From: Bacteroidales bacterium
Lineage (GTDB): Bacteria; Bacteroidota; Bacteroidia; Bacteroidales; JAADGE01
Reading direction: 5' to 3'
Assembly (NCBI GenBank): GCA_026987795.1
Contig: JALSMF010000195.1
Location: forward strand, 1-17,781
Length of the DNA: 17,781 nucleotides
Both the position numbers and the translations under genes were made by a program. Position 1 is the first letter of the stretch. Each line of letters begins with the position of its first letter. Shown one piece after another: positions 7,798 through 14,642 of this stretch. The notes beneath the pieces were generated by a model. It was not told the DNA's origin. It did no database searches and was given only the letters and a program-made list of their open reading frames with translations.

Positions 7798-8532
7798 TTA
7801 TTTCTTTAGTTCTTTATTTTTAACAAGGAAACTTTTATACGAAAACAACCATTCGTCTTTTACCATTTTTTCTAAATCTTTACTTGTTATAGTTCCGCCG
7901 GAAATTCCGTCAATACCGTGTTTTGTATCTCCGGCTTTTTCTGCAGATCCGCTGCCGCCTTTATAAACAGTTATTGAAACAAGGTTTTCTCCGTCAAAAA
8001 GTGTTTTTCCTGCAAACTGTTTTTGAAATTCTTTTGTTGCAATTTCTGCACCCAAACCGGGAGTCTCTCCCTTGTGGTCAAAAACTGCCCCGTATATTGT
8101 ATTATAATCATCATTTAATGCAAAATAGCCCCAAATAGGACCCCAAAGCCCCTTTCCCCGTAAAGGAATTATTATTTTTTTTGAACCGTCATCAATTTTT
8201 GCTTCATAAACAGGAAGAGTCCGGTTTTCAGATTTTAGCTTAAATTGTTTTTTCATATTAACCGAAAAAGCATCTTTTCCTTCGATTTTTTCTCCTTTAG
8301 CATTTACGGTATAAGAGTCTGTAATATATTTATTGTAAAGGTCTTCTGCATTTTCTGCACTTGCAACAACTCCTATTGACTGCAATATATTCTTCATTTT
8401 TTCAACTTTGACATTTTTATCCTGAAGAGGTTTTAGCTTGACAGCCGTAAATGCCAATGCTGCAGCAACAACAATAACAAGAATTGAAGAATATAAAAAT
8501 GTGTATAAATTGCTGTTTGTATCTAATTTCAT
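7798..8532 (-). CDS. nqrC: Na+-translocating NADH:quinone reductase subunit C (FMN-binding)
   Basis: A 244-residue subunit with one N-terminal membrane helix (about residues 11-30) and a periplasmic FMN-binding domain. FMN is attached by ApbE through a phosphoester to a threonine; here the site is DGISGGTIT, with Thr214 the likely acceptor. Most described sites read S(G)AT, so Ala is replaced by Gly. A GLGAEI motif (…ETPGLGAEIAT) of the FMN_bind fold is upstream of it. The protein passes electrons from the NqrD/E Fe-S centre to the NqrB flavin. The gene is 33 bases after nqrB. No apbE gene is visible in the window. Confidence 0.96.
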   Translation of the reverse strand: MKLDTNSNLYTFLYSSILVIVVAAALAFTAVKLKPLQDKNVKVEKMKNILQSIGVVASAENAEDLYNKYITDSYTVNAKGEKIEGKDAFSVNMKKQFKLKSENRTLPVYEAKIDDGSKKIIIPLRGKGLWGPIWGYFALNDDYNTIYGAVFDHKGETPGLGAEIATKEFQKQFAGKTLFDGENLVSITVYKGGSGSAEKAGDTKHGIDGISGGTITSKDLEKMVKDEWLFSYKSFLVKNKELKK

Positions 8533-8565
8533 TTGTCTGTTATTTATATTTTTAACAAAACCGGG

Positions 8566-9780
8566 TTAAGCATTAACTTTTATACGTTTCATTCGTTTTT
8601 TAACGTTTGCTCTTATTATGTAATGGTCAATTAACGGAGCAAAGGCGTTCATTAATAATATGGCAAGCATTGTTCCTTCCGGATAACCGGGATTAAAGAC
8701 TCTTATTATAACTATAAGCACACCTGTTAGGGCTCCGTAAATCCATTTTCCTTTTTCTGTTTGTGCCGATGTAACCGGATCCGTAGCCATAAAAACAATT
8801 CCGAATGCCAACCCGCCTGAAATAAGGTGATAGTAAAAGGGTAGCTCAAAATACGGATTCATACCGTCCGGTAAAATATTAAGCAATAATCCTATGGCAG
8901 ATGCTCCCAGGAATCCGGAAAGCATAATTTTCCAGCTTGCAACACCGGTATATACCAAAATTGCAGCACCTATCAATATCATTAAAGTAGAGGTTTCGCC
9001 TACGGATCCCGGAATCCATCCCATAAACATATCATAGGCAGACACAATATTATTGTGAAGCCCGTCAAAAATTTTAAAGCCGCCGTCGGCTAATTGTTCT
9101 TTTGTTGTTCCGGCAAATTGAGCAAGAGGTGTTGCCCCCGAAAATCCGTCAATAACATTTTGTCCTTTTTCAAGACCGGAAATCCAAACCTTATCTCCGG
9201 ACATTTTTTTTGCGTACCCGAAAAACAAAAATGCTCTGGCAAGCAAAGCCGGGTTGAAAATATTCATTCCCGTTCCGCCGAAAACTTCTTTTCCGAGAAT
9301 AACAGCAAGAATCGTTGCAACAGCAACCATCCAAAGAGGAACGTCTACGGGAACTATCAGAGGAATCAGTAAACCGGATACTAAAAAACCCTCTTCAATT
9401 TCTTTTTTCTTTATATAAACAAAAACAAACTCTGTTCCGAGACCGGCAATATATGACACCAGCACAAGAGGCATCACTTTTATGAAACCGTACAAAAATT
9501 CCTGCCAAAACCCGACATCGGTTCCCGTTGACAAAAAATGTTGATATCCTGTATTCCACATACCGAACAATAAAGACGGAATTAAGGCTATAACTACTAT
9601 GATCATTAATCGCTTAGTGTCAATAGCATCGCGAATATGTGCACCTCTTTTAGGTGCTGTTTTTGCGGGAACAAATAAAAATGTTTCAAAACTTTCAAAA
9701 ACGGATCCCCACTTTTCATATTTTCCGCCTTTTTCAAAGTTAGGTTTTATTTTTTCAAAATATTTTTCTAAACCTTTCAT
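8566..9780 (-). CDS. nqrB: Na+-translocating NADH:quinone reductase subunit B
   Basis: The 404-residue, largest membrane subunit. It carries a covalent FMN, and in characterised enzymes also the riboflavin and the ubiquinone/Na+ pathway. About ten membrane helices are apparent. The flavinylation site is DGFSGATPLAQ with Thr217, matching Dxx(S/T)xAT exactly. Other family stretches are GTGMNIFNPALLARAF (169-184) and FMATDPVTSAQTEKGKW near residues 330-346. The N-terminal ~45 residues before the first helix (LEKYFEKIKPNFEKGGKYEK) are the cytoplasmic extension that separates NqrB from RnfD. It follows nqrA by 40 bases. Confidence 0.97.
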   Translation of the reverse strand: MKGLEKYFEKIKPNFEKGGKYEKWGSVFESFETFLFVPAKTAPKRGAHIRDAIDTKRLMIIVVIALIPSLLFGMWNTGYQHFLSTGTDVGFWQEFLYGFIKVMPLVLVSYIAGLGTEFVFVYIKKKEIEEGFLVSGLLIPLIVPVDVPLWMVAVATILAVILGKEVFGGTGMNIFNPALLARAFLFFGYAKKMSGDKVWISGLEKGQNVIDGFSGATPLAQFAGTTKEQLADGGFKIFDGLHNNIVSAYDMFMGWIPGSVGETSTLMILIGAAILVYTGVASWKIMLSGFLGASAIGLLLNILPDGMNPYFELPFYYHLISGGLAFGIVFMATDPVTSAQTEKGKWIYGALTGVLIVIIRVFNPGYPEGTMLAILLMNAFAPLIDHYIIRANVKKRMKRIKVNA

Positions 9781-9820
9781 GTTTATATTTATATATTTCT
9801 GTTGAGATTTTTGTATTTAA

Positions 9821-11176
9821 TTATCCGAGTTCTTTTATTGCAAATTCAAACCCCTCTCTTATTATCTTTTGTATTTCTATTTTAGATGTATTTATTACCT
9901 CGCAAAGAGCAAAATCTTCCTCCGCAACTTCATAAATACCGAGTTCTTCCATTAAGTCAAGGTCTTTTATAATTATTGCTTTTATCAATTGCATAGGAAA
10001 AATATCCATCGGAAAAACCTTTTCCATTTCTCCGGTTACTATAAACGGACGCTCTCCGCCATGAATGTTTGCATCTAAAACCCATTCTTTTTTAGGGTTA
10101 AGCCAGCTGAAAAATGTTCTGGACATACTGAATTTATTAAAACCCGGTTTTGCCCATCCGAAAAACTCAGGTTTATCTCCTTCCGGAATAACCGTTACAG
10201 ATGTATCATAAAAACCGATATACTCATTTTCGGATATTTTTTCACCGGTAAGAACATTTCCTGATATAATTCTTTTATTAATGCCGTTATCTTTTAATTG
10301 TTCTTTAAGAATTTCAGAAACGTTAGTTCCGAGTAAGGTTTTATAATATTGAGGATGCTTTATTTCCGATCCGCCGAGAGCAATAATTCTCTCCGGATTA
10401 TATGTTCCGGTTTCAAATAACCGTCCTATTATTATAACATCGGCAGCACTTAATGTCCAAACAACTTCACCTTTGTTTATCGGTTTTATTTTATTGATTT
10501 GTACTCCTACATTCCCGGCAGGGTGTGGTCCCGAAAATTCATATTTTTCGACATTTGCGGTATTTGAAAATGGGTTTGCTGTTTCTCCGGCTTTAATTCC
10601 GAGATAAACATTTCCTTCCGTTAGTTTTTTTAATGCATTAACACCTGTCTGAAATGCAGAAAAATCATCTTTAACAATGTAATTATAATCTGCAGCTAAA
10701 GGAGCGGAATCAAAAGACGTAATAAAAATGTCGCGGGGAGCAATATTCGGATTTGCCGTAATATTGAAAGGACGCTGTCTGATAAAAGGCCAACAACCGC
10801 TTTTTAATATGTTTTCTTTAATTTCTTCCTTGCTTAAATTTTCGGGATTTTCTTTTTTAAAAACTTCGCTTTCGTTTTTTCCGTCAGGTTCAATTACAAA
10901 TTCCAGTATTCGCCTTCTTTCTCCTCTGTGAATTGCTGCAACCTTTCCGCTTACGGGAGAAGAGAAAACAACGTCAGGGTTATATTTATCATAAAAAAGT
11001 GTGCTGCCTGCCTTTACTTCAGTACCGATTTTTGAAACAACTTTTGGTGTTATTCCGGGAAAGTTCGTCGGTTTTATGCCATATGAACTCAGCGAGGAAA
11101 GTGTGTGCAACTTTTTTTCCGGTAATCCGGCCAATTTTATATCTAATCCTTTTTTTATCTTTATGACATTTGACAT
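9821..11176 (-). CDS. nqrA: Na+-translocating NADH:quinone reductase subunit A
   Basis: Cytoplasmic, cofactor-poor subunit of Na+-NQR, thought to help in quinone binding. The reading frame is open to 11251, but the start chosen is the ATG at 11176, giving MSNVIKIKKGLDIKLAG. This is the family's canonical N-terminus and a 451-residue protein, close to the usual length. The additional upstream residues (MFYKTFLNQYLMLF…) are hydrophobic and overlap the promoter region, so they are not credible. An ATG at 11185 would add only three residues. Motifs include the biotinyl/RnfC-like stretch VVSKIGTEVKAGSTLFYDK and KTLLGTNVSEILK in the C-terminal half. First gene of the operon. Confidence 0.96.
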   Translation of the reverse strand: MSNVIKIKKGLDIKLAGLPEKKLHTLSSLSSYGIKPTNFPGITPKVVSKIGTEVKAGSTLFYDKYNPDVVFSSPVSGKVAAIHRGERRRILEFVIEPDGKNESEVFKKENPENLSKEEIKENILKSGCWPFIRQRPFNITANPNIAPRDIFITSFDSAPLAADYNYIVKDDFSAFQTGVNALKKLTEGNVYLGIKAGETANPFSNTANVEKYEFSGPHPAGNVGVQINKIKPINKGEVVWTLSAADVIIIGRLFETGTYNPERIIALGGSEIKHPQYYKTLLGTNVSEILKEQLKDNGINKRIISGNVLTGEKISENEYIGFYDTSVTVIPEGDKPEFFGWAKPGFNKFSMSRTFFSWLNPKKEWVLDANIHGGERPFIVTGEMEKVFPMDIFPMQLIKAIIIKDLDLMEELGIYEVAEEDFALCEVINTSKIEIQKIIREGFEFAIKELG

Positions 11177-11206
11177 AGCGTACATTAAAAATTGTTTAAA
11201 ACTCCA

Positions 11207-11214
11207 CAAAAATA
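11207..11214 (-). promoter_or_regulatory. Probable -7 box of the nqr operon promoter
   Basis: TATTTTTG on the minus strand fits TAnnTTTG and would give a leader of about 25 bases before the nqrA ATG. No TTG is present at the -33 distance. A promoter lacking that element may depend on an activator, and a palindrome lies there (11236-11251). Confidence 0.5.
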
Positions 11215-11235
11215 ACATTAAATACTGATTTAAAA

Positions 11236-11251
11236 ATGTTTTATAAAACAT
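11236..11251. promoter_or_regulatory. Perfect 16-bp palindrome, candidate operator between nqrA and rnhA
   Basis: ATGTTTTATAAAACAT equals its own reverse complement, with A-rich sequence on the left and T-rich on the right. It sits about 35-50 bases upstream of the predicted nqrA transcript start and about 20 bases before the -33 position of rnhA. It has no coding role and no T-tail geometry suited to termination. Binding by a dimeric regulator is an inference. Confidence 0.4.
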
Positions 11252-11269
11252 ATTTTTATCTGCTAAAAC

Positions 11270-11300
11270 TCTGAATTACTCCGAAAATTTTGTACCTTTG
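11270..11300 (+). promoter_or_regulatory. Promoter of rnhA
   Basis: TCTG (11270-11273, a near match to TTTG), 19 bases, then TACCTTTG (11293-11300). The -7 box ends 6 bases before the rnhA ATG, implying an almost leaderless mRNA. Confidence 0.5.
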
Positions 11301-11306
11301 CAAGGT

Positions 11307-11795
11307 ATGGAAATAACGATATATACTGACGGAGCATCACGGGGAAATCCCGGACCCGGCGGTTACGGCGTAGTTTTACTTGCGGGTAAATACCGAAAAG
11401 AGCTTTCAGGAGGCTTTAGATTAACGACAAATAACAGAATGGAACTTTTGGGAGTAATAATCGGACTTGAAGCGTTGAAAAAAAACGAAAGCCGTGTTAC
11501 TGTTTATTCGGACTCATCTTATGTCGTAAATGCAGTTGAAAAAGGTTGGGTTTTTTCTTGGGAAAAAAAGAACTTTAACAAAAAACAGAATTCAGATTTA
11601 TGGAAACGGTTTCTTAAAGTTTTCAGGAAGCACAAAGTAAGGCTTGTGTGGGTAAAAGGGCACTCAAACATACCCGAAAATGAAAGATGTGACGCTCTTG
11701 CAGTTGAAGCATCAGAAAAAAGTGATTTGCCGCCGGACGAAGGCTATGAAAGCCGGTTTCGGGAAAATCCTCTTTTTGATACGAAAACGGAATAA
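11307..11795 (+). CDS. rnhA: Ribonuclease HI
   Basis: Endonuclease that cuts the RNA strand of RNA-DNA hybrids, removing R-loops and Okazaki primers. The start is the ATG at 11307, giving MEITIYTDGASRGNPGPGG, the standard RNase HI N-terminus; a TTG at 11298 would only add three residues from within the -7 promoter box. The 162-residue product has the four catalytic carboxylates Asp8, Glu46, Asp69 and Asp129, plus His119 in VKGHSNIPENERCD. The basic handle region (…SWEKKNFNKKQNSDLW) typical of the bacterial long form is present. No N-terminal hybrid-binding domain is present. It is divergent from nqrA and 74 bases before prs, which has its own promoter-like box. Confidence 0.95.
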   Translation: MEITIYTDGASRGNPGPGGYGVVLLAGKYRKELSGGFRLTTNNRMELLGVIIGLEALKKNESRVTVYSDSSYVVNAVEKGWVFSWEKKNFNKKQNSDLWKRFLKVFRKHKVRLVWVKGHSNIPENERCDALAVEASEKSDLPPDEGYESRFRENPLFDTKTE

Positions 11796-11825
11796 TAAAA
11801 ATTATTTTTAACCTGAAAAAATAAA

Positions 11826-11833
11826 TACCTTTG
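11826..11833 (+). promoter_or_regulatory. Probable -7 box of prs promoter
   Basis: TACCTTTG, identical to the box before rnhA, lies 36 bases before the prs ATG. The -33 region (about 11800-11808) is A/T-rich without a TTG, so strength is uncertain. Confidence 0.45.
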
Positions 11834-11869
11834 CATTTTTAAAAGCAGAATATTAATCTTTTATATCTT

Positions 11870-12808
11870 ATGCACTCTGACATTAAAATATTTTCGGGTC
11901 AAGCATCAAAATATCTTGCACAGAAAATTACGGAAAACTACGGGATTGAGTTAGGAAGGTCATTTGTTACAAAGTTCAGCGACGGAGAATATCAGCCCGG
12001 GTATGAAGAAACGGTAAGAGGAAACTTTGTTTTTATTGTTCAGTCAACTTTTCAGCCTTCAGATAACTTGTTTGAACTTCTTTTAATGATTGATGCTGCC
12101 AGACGAGCCTCGGCATATAAAGTTGTTGCCGTTATTCCGTATTTCGGTTTTGCAAGGCAAGACAGAAAAGACCGACCCAGGGTTGCAATAGCGGCAAAAT
12201 TGGTTGCAGACATCTTAACAGCAGCAGGTGTTGACAGGATAATAACAATGGATTTGCATGCCGATCAAATACAAGGCTTTTTTAATGTTCCCGTTGATCA
12301 TCTTTTTGCCTCTGCCGTTTTTATTCCGTATATTAAAAGTTTGGGGCTTGAAAATATAGCTATTGCCTCTCCGGATACAGGCGGAACTAAAAGAGCAAAT
12401 GCTTATGCTAAATTCCTTGGAGCACCTATGGTTATAGGGTATAAATCAAGAGAAAAAGCGAACGAAGTTAGTGAGATGAGGATTATCGGAGACGTAAAAG
12501 GGAAAAATGTCATTTTAGTTGATGATATTATTGATACAGCCGGAACGATTGTAAAAGCTGCTGAAGTTCTTTTGGAAAACGGAGCCTTAAGTGTAAGAGC
12601 CGTTATAACACATCCTGTTTTATCCGGAAATGCCTATGAAAAAATTGAATCCTCTAAATTAAAGGAACTAATTGTTTCTGATACAATACCGTTAAAAAAA
12701 GAAACCGGTAAAATTAAGGTTTTGTCTGTTGCCGATTTATTTGCAAAAGTTATTGATAAAATATACCACTATCAGTCAATAAGCTCAAGTTTTCTGCAAA
12801 CAAACTAA
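11870..12808 (+). CDS. prs: Ribose-phosphate pyrophosphokinase (PRPP synthase, class I)
   Basis: Makes 5-phosphoribosyl 1-pyrophosphate from ribose 5-phosphate and ATP, feeding purine, pyrimidine, histidine, tryptophan and NAD synthesis. The 312-residue product is of standard class I length. Motifs in order are KFSDGEYQP (residues 35-43), the ATP-binding loop FARQDRKDRPR (94-104), MDLHADQIQGFF with His130, the flexible-loop KSRE (192-195), and the PRPP-binding signature VDDIIDTAGT (217-226). All catalytic residues expected for the phosphate- and ADP-regulated class are present. It precedes L25/Ctc by 157 bases; the two are often neighbours in Bacteroidetes. Confidence 0.97.
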   Translation: MHSDIKIFSGQASKYLAQKITENYGIELGRSFVTKFSDGEYQPGYEETVRGNFVFIVQSTFQPSDNLFELLLMIDAARRASAYKVVAVIPYFGFARQDRKDRPRVAIAAKLVADILTAAGVDRIITMDLHADQIQGFFNVPVDHLFASAVFIPYIKSLGLENIAIASPDTGGTKRANAYAKFLGAPMVIGYKSREKANEVSEMRIIGDVKGKNVILVDDIIDTAGTIVKAAEVLLENGALSVRAVITHPVLSGNAYEKIESSKLKELIVSDTIPLKKETGKIKVLSVADLFAKVIDKIYHYQSISSSFLQTN

Positions 12809-12824
12809 GTACAATTTAAAATTT

Positions 12825-12854
12825 TCTGTTTTATAAATATATTAATTATATTTG
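12825..12854 (+). promoter_or_regulatory. Promoter of the L25-pth-hslR unit
   Basis: TCTG (12825-12828), 18 bases, then TATATTTG (12847-12854), a full TAnnTTTG match. Transcription would begin around 12859-12861 and leave a leader of about 105 bases before the L25 ATG, unusually long compared with the other genes here. Confidence 0.6.
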
Positions 12855-12889
12855 CCGCCCGAAATTTAAAAAAGCTGAGATTATTAACG

Positions 12890-12949
12890 GATGTAATGGG
12901 GATTTACGGCTTTCTTCACAAGAAGTTTTTTGTAAATCTGAGTAGCATC
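12890..12949 (+). promoter_or_regulatory. Foldable 5' leader of L25 mRNA
   Basis: GATTTAC (12901-12907) pairs with GTAAATC (12932-12938), with a possible eighth G-U pair. Inside is CTTC/GAAG (12914-12917, 12922-12925) around ACAA. Outside, GATG (12890-12893) pairs with CATC (12946-12949) across a symmetrical 7-by-7 internal loop. The structure ends 16 bases before the L25 start. It resembles the layout of autoregulatory ribosomal-protein leaders, but I do not recognise it as a known class. Confidence 0.35.
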
Positions 12950-12965
12950 AAAAACAAAGACAAAT

Positions 12966-13598
12966 ATGAAATCAATAGAAATTAAGGCAAAAGAAAGAAA
13001 GGAAATCGGAAAAAAGGCAACCAAACAGTTGCGAAAAGAAGAAAATGTTCCCTGTGTTCTATACGGTCAAGAAAAAGAAAACATTCATTTCTATGCACAC
13101 AGAAACAATTTCAGAAAATTAGTTTATACGCCTAATTCATACATCGTAAACTTGGATATTGACGGCAAGAAATGTCAGGCTATTTTGAAAGATATAGATT
13201 TTCACCCGGTAACAGATGATATTCAACATATTGATTTTTACAGAATAGATACTTCAAGGGCTTTTAAAATACCTGTTCCCGTAAAAACATCCGGTTTGTC
13301 AAAAGGAGTAAAAGCAGGCGGAGTCCTTCAGGTTAACAGAAGAAAGTTGCTGGTAAAAGCAACCGCTGATAATATGCCTGATTATATTGATATTGACGTT
13401 ACGGATTTAGGTATAGGAGAAGCTGTAAGAATCAATGATTTGAACGAAATGTATGATAATCTTGAGTTTTTAGATCCTCAATCGGTTGTTGTTACCGTTA
13501 ACGTAACTCGTCTGGCTAAATCAACAGGAGCACTTACGGATGAAGAGGAAGGAGAAGAAGGAGAAGCCGGAGAAGAAGAACCGACAACCGAAAAATAA
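12966..13598 (+). CDS. rplY: Ribosomal protein L25 / general stress protein Ctc (TL5 type)
   Basis: Large-subunit protein that binds 5S rRNA. The 210-residue product has the long two-domain Ctc/TL5 form. The N-terminal ~90 residues are the L25 5S-binding domain (KERKEIGKKATKQLRKEENVPCVLYG … FHPVTDDIQHIDFYRI). The next ~95 residues are the TL5 beta domain (PVPVKTSGLSKGVKAGGVLQVNRRKLLVKA … IDIDVTDLGIGEAVRINDL). A strongly acidic low-complexity tail (about residues 189-210) closes the protein, common in Bacteroidetes versions. In Bacilli the homologue is stress-induced; regulation here is not known, though the promoter leader is long. It is followed by pth after 14 bases. Confidence 0.95.
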   Translation: MKSIEIKAKERKEIGKKATKQLRKEENVPCVLYGQEKENIHFYAHRNNFRKLVYTPNSYIVNLDIDGKKCQAILKDIDFHPVTDDIQHIDFYRIDTSRAFKIPVPVKTSGLSKGVKAGGVLQVNRRKLLVKATADNMPDYIDIDVTDLGIGEAVRINDLNEMYDNLEFLDPQSVVVTVNVTRLAKSTGALTDEEEGEEGEAGEEEPTTEK

Positions 13599-13612
13599 TA
13601 TAACCGTTTCCG

Positions 13613-14287
13613 ATGTGGTTCTTTAAAAGAAATGCACAGAAGGATACAGATGGAAATAAGATGAAATATCTTATCATCGGGTTGGGAAATCCGGGCGAAG
13701 AATATGCCGAAACTCGACATAACATAGGATTTAAAGTATTGGACGCTTTTGCCGAAGCGTCCGATGCTGTTTTTGAGCACAAGCGTTATGCAGATGTGAC
13801 AAAAGTAAAATATCGGGGAAGAATTTTTGTTCTCGTTAAGCCAATGACATTTATGAATTTAAGCGGTAAAGCTGTTGATTATTGGATGAAAAAAGAAAAA
13901 GTCGATACAAAAAACACTCTTGTAGTTGTTGATGACTTAGCGTTGAGCTTCGGAACAATTCGCCTGAAAAAAAACGGAGGAGACGGCGGGCACAACGGAC
14001 TAAAAGACATAATCGCCGTTTTAGGACATCAAAACTTTAATCGTTTGCGTTTCGGTATCGGTAATAAATTTCGAAAAGGATACCAAGCCGACTACGTCTT
14101 GTCTGCGTGGAATGAGGATGAAAAAAAACTTCTTCCGGAAAGGACAGAAAAAATGATTGAAGCAATAAAAACTTTCGGAACAATCGGAATTGACCGAGCG
14201 ATGAATTTTTTTAACAGCAGATACGATGCAGAAAAAGAGTCTGAAAAGTTAAATAAAAAAAATGAGCAATCCGACAGAACGCATTGA
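13613..14287 (+). CDS. pth: Peptidyl-tRNA hydrolase
   Basis: Frees tRNA from peptidyl-tRNAs that drop off the ribosome by hydrolysing the ester bond. Numbered from the inner ATG (13661, MKYLIIGLGNPG), the catalytic residues are Asn10, His20 (TRHNIGF), Asp92 (VVDDL) and Asn112 (GGHNGLKD), almost exactly the E. coli positions. The core would be 208 residues. The ATG at 13613 adds 16 residues (MWFFKRNAQKDTDGNK) in frame. I keep it as the outer limit because it is open, lies 14 bases after L25, and similar basic N-terminal additions are plausible in this phylum; the true start could be either. The 3' end overlaps the S4-domain gene by 26 bases, implying translational coupling. Confidence 0.93.
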   Translation: MWFFKRNAQKDTDGNKMKYLIIGLGNPGEEYAETRHNIGFKVLDAFAEASDAVFEHKRYADVTKVKYRGRIFVLVKPMTFMNLSGKAVDYWMKKEKVDTKNTLVVVDDLALSFGTIRLKKNGGDGGHNGLKDIIAVLGHQNFNRLRFGIGNKFRKGYQADYVLSAWNEDEKKLLPERTEKMIEAIKTFGTIGIDRAMNFFNSRYDAEKESEKLNKKNEQSDRTH

Positions 14288-14639
14288 TAAATTTTTATGG
14301 TCGGTAAGGTTGTATAAAACCCGCAACAAAGCCGCAGAAGCGTGTAAAAAAAAACACGTTTTTATTGATGATGCAGCCTTGAAACCGTCAAGACTGATAA
14401 AAGTCGGAGATGAGATTAAAATAAAACACCCGCCCGTTTTCAGAATATACCGCATAAAAGAAATTTTACACAACAGAATAGGGGCAAAGCTTGTTTCCGA
14501 TTACATAGAAGAAATAACACCGCAAGAACACCTTGACACCCTTGAGGTAATAAACAAAAAGACTTTACTGCAAAGAGACAGAGGTTCCGGCAGACCGACA
14601 AAAAAAGACCGACGAGATTTGAAAAATTTCTTTAGTTAA
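14262..14639 (+). CDS. hslR: S4-domain RNA-binding protein, Hsp15 (HslR)-like
   Basis: A 125-residue protein with an N-terminal S4 RNA-binding domain, RIDKFLWSVRLYKTRNKAAEACKKKHVFID and following (about residues 7-65), then a basic C-terminal tail with RDRGSGRPTKKDRRD (110-124). E. coli Hsp15 binds free 50S subunits that still carry a nascent chain-tRNA and moves the peptidyl-tRNA so that the subunit can be recycled. The gene starts inside the end of pth, which acts on released peptidyl-tRNA, so the two probably act in one rescue process; this is inference from the overlap. It converges on the next gene, 3 bases between stops. Alternatives within the S4 family (RluB-type or YlmH) are excluded because there is no catalytic domain. 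Confidence 0.87.
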   Translation: MSNPTERIDKFLWSVRLYKTRNKAAEACKKKHVFIDDAALKPSRLIKVGDEIKIKHPPVFRIYRIKEILHNRIGAKLVSDYIEEITPQEHLDTLEVINKKTLLQRDRGSGRPTKKDRRDLKNFFS

Positions 14640-14642
14640 TAC

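Noticed and set aside
5230..11176. Possibility that the operon is an Rnf complex rather than Na+-NQR.
   Set aside because: Presence of NqrA and NqrF, the NqrB N-terminal extension, and order A-F, with no RnfB or RnfC-type ferredoxin subunit, identify NQR.
11177..11251. Extended nqrA start at 11251 giving 25 more residues.
   Set aside because: The extension is hydrophobic, unlike any NqrA N-terminus, begins in the palindrome and covers the predicted -7 box; MSNVIKIKKGLDI at 11176 fits the family.
11298..11306. TTG start for rnhA adding Met-Gln-Gly.
   Set aside because: The TTG is part of the promoter box TACCTTTG, and the family begins at the ATG nine bases later.
12874..12881. GCTGAGAT in the L25 leader, resembling the start of a TPP (thi-box) riboswitch.
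   Set aside because: The remaining conserved thi-box parts (CTGATCTGG, TAATACCAGCG) are absent and the downstream genes are not thiamine genes.
13478..13782. Minus-strand frames of 82 and 100 codons opposite L25 and pth.
   Set aside because: They run through conserved coding sequence of two real genes; low-complexity Ser/Leu repeats simply mirror the acidic L25 tail.
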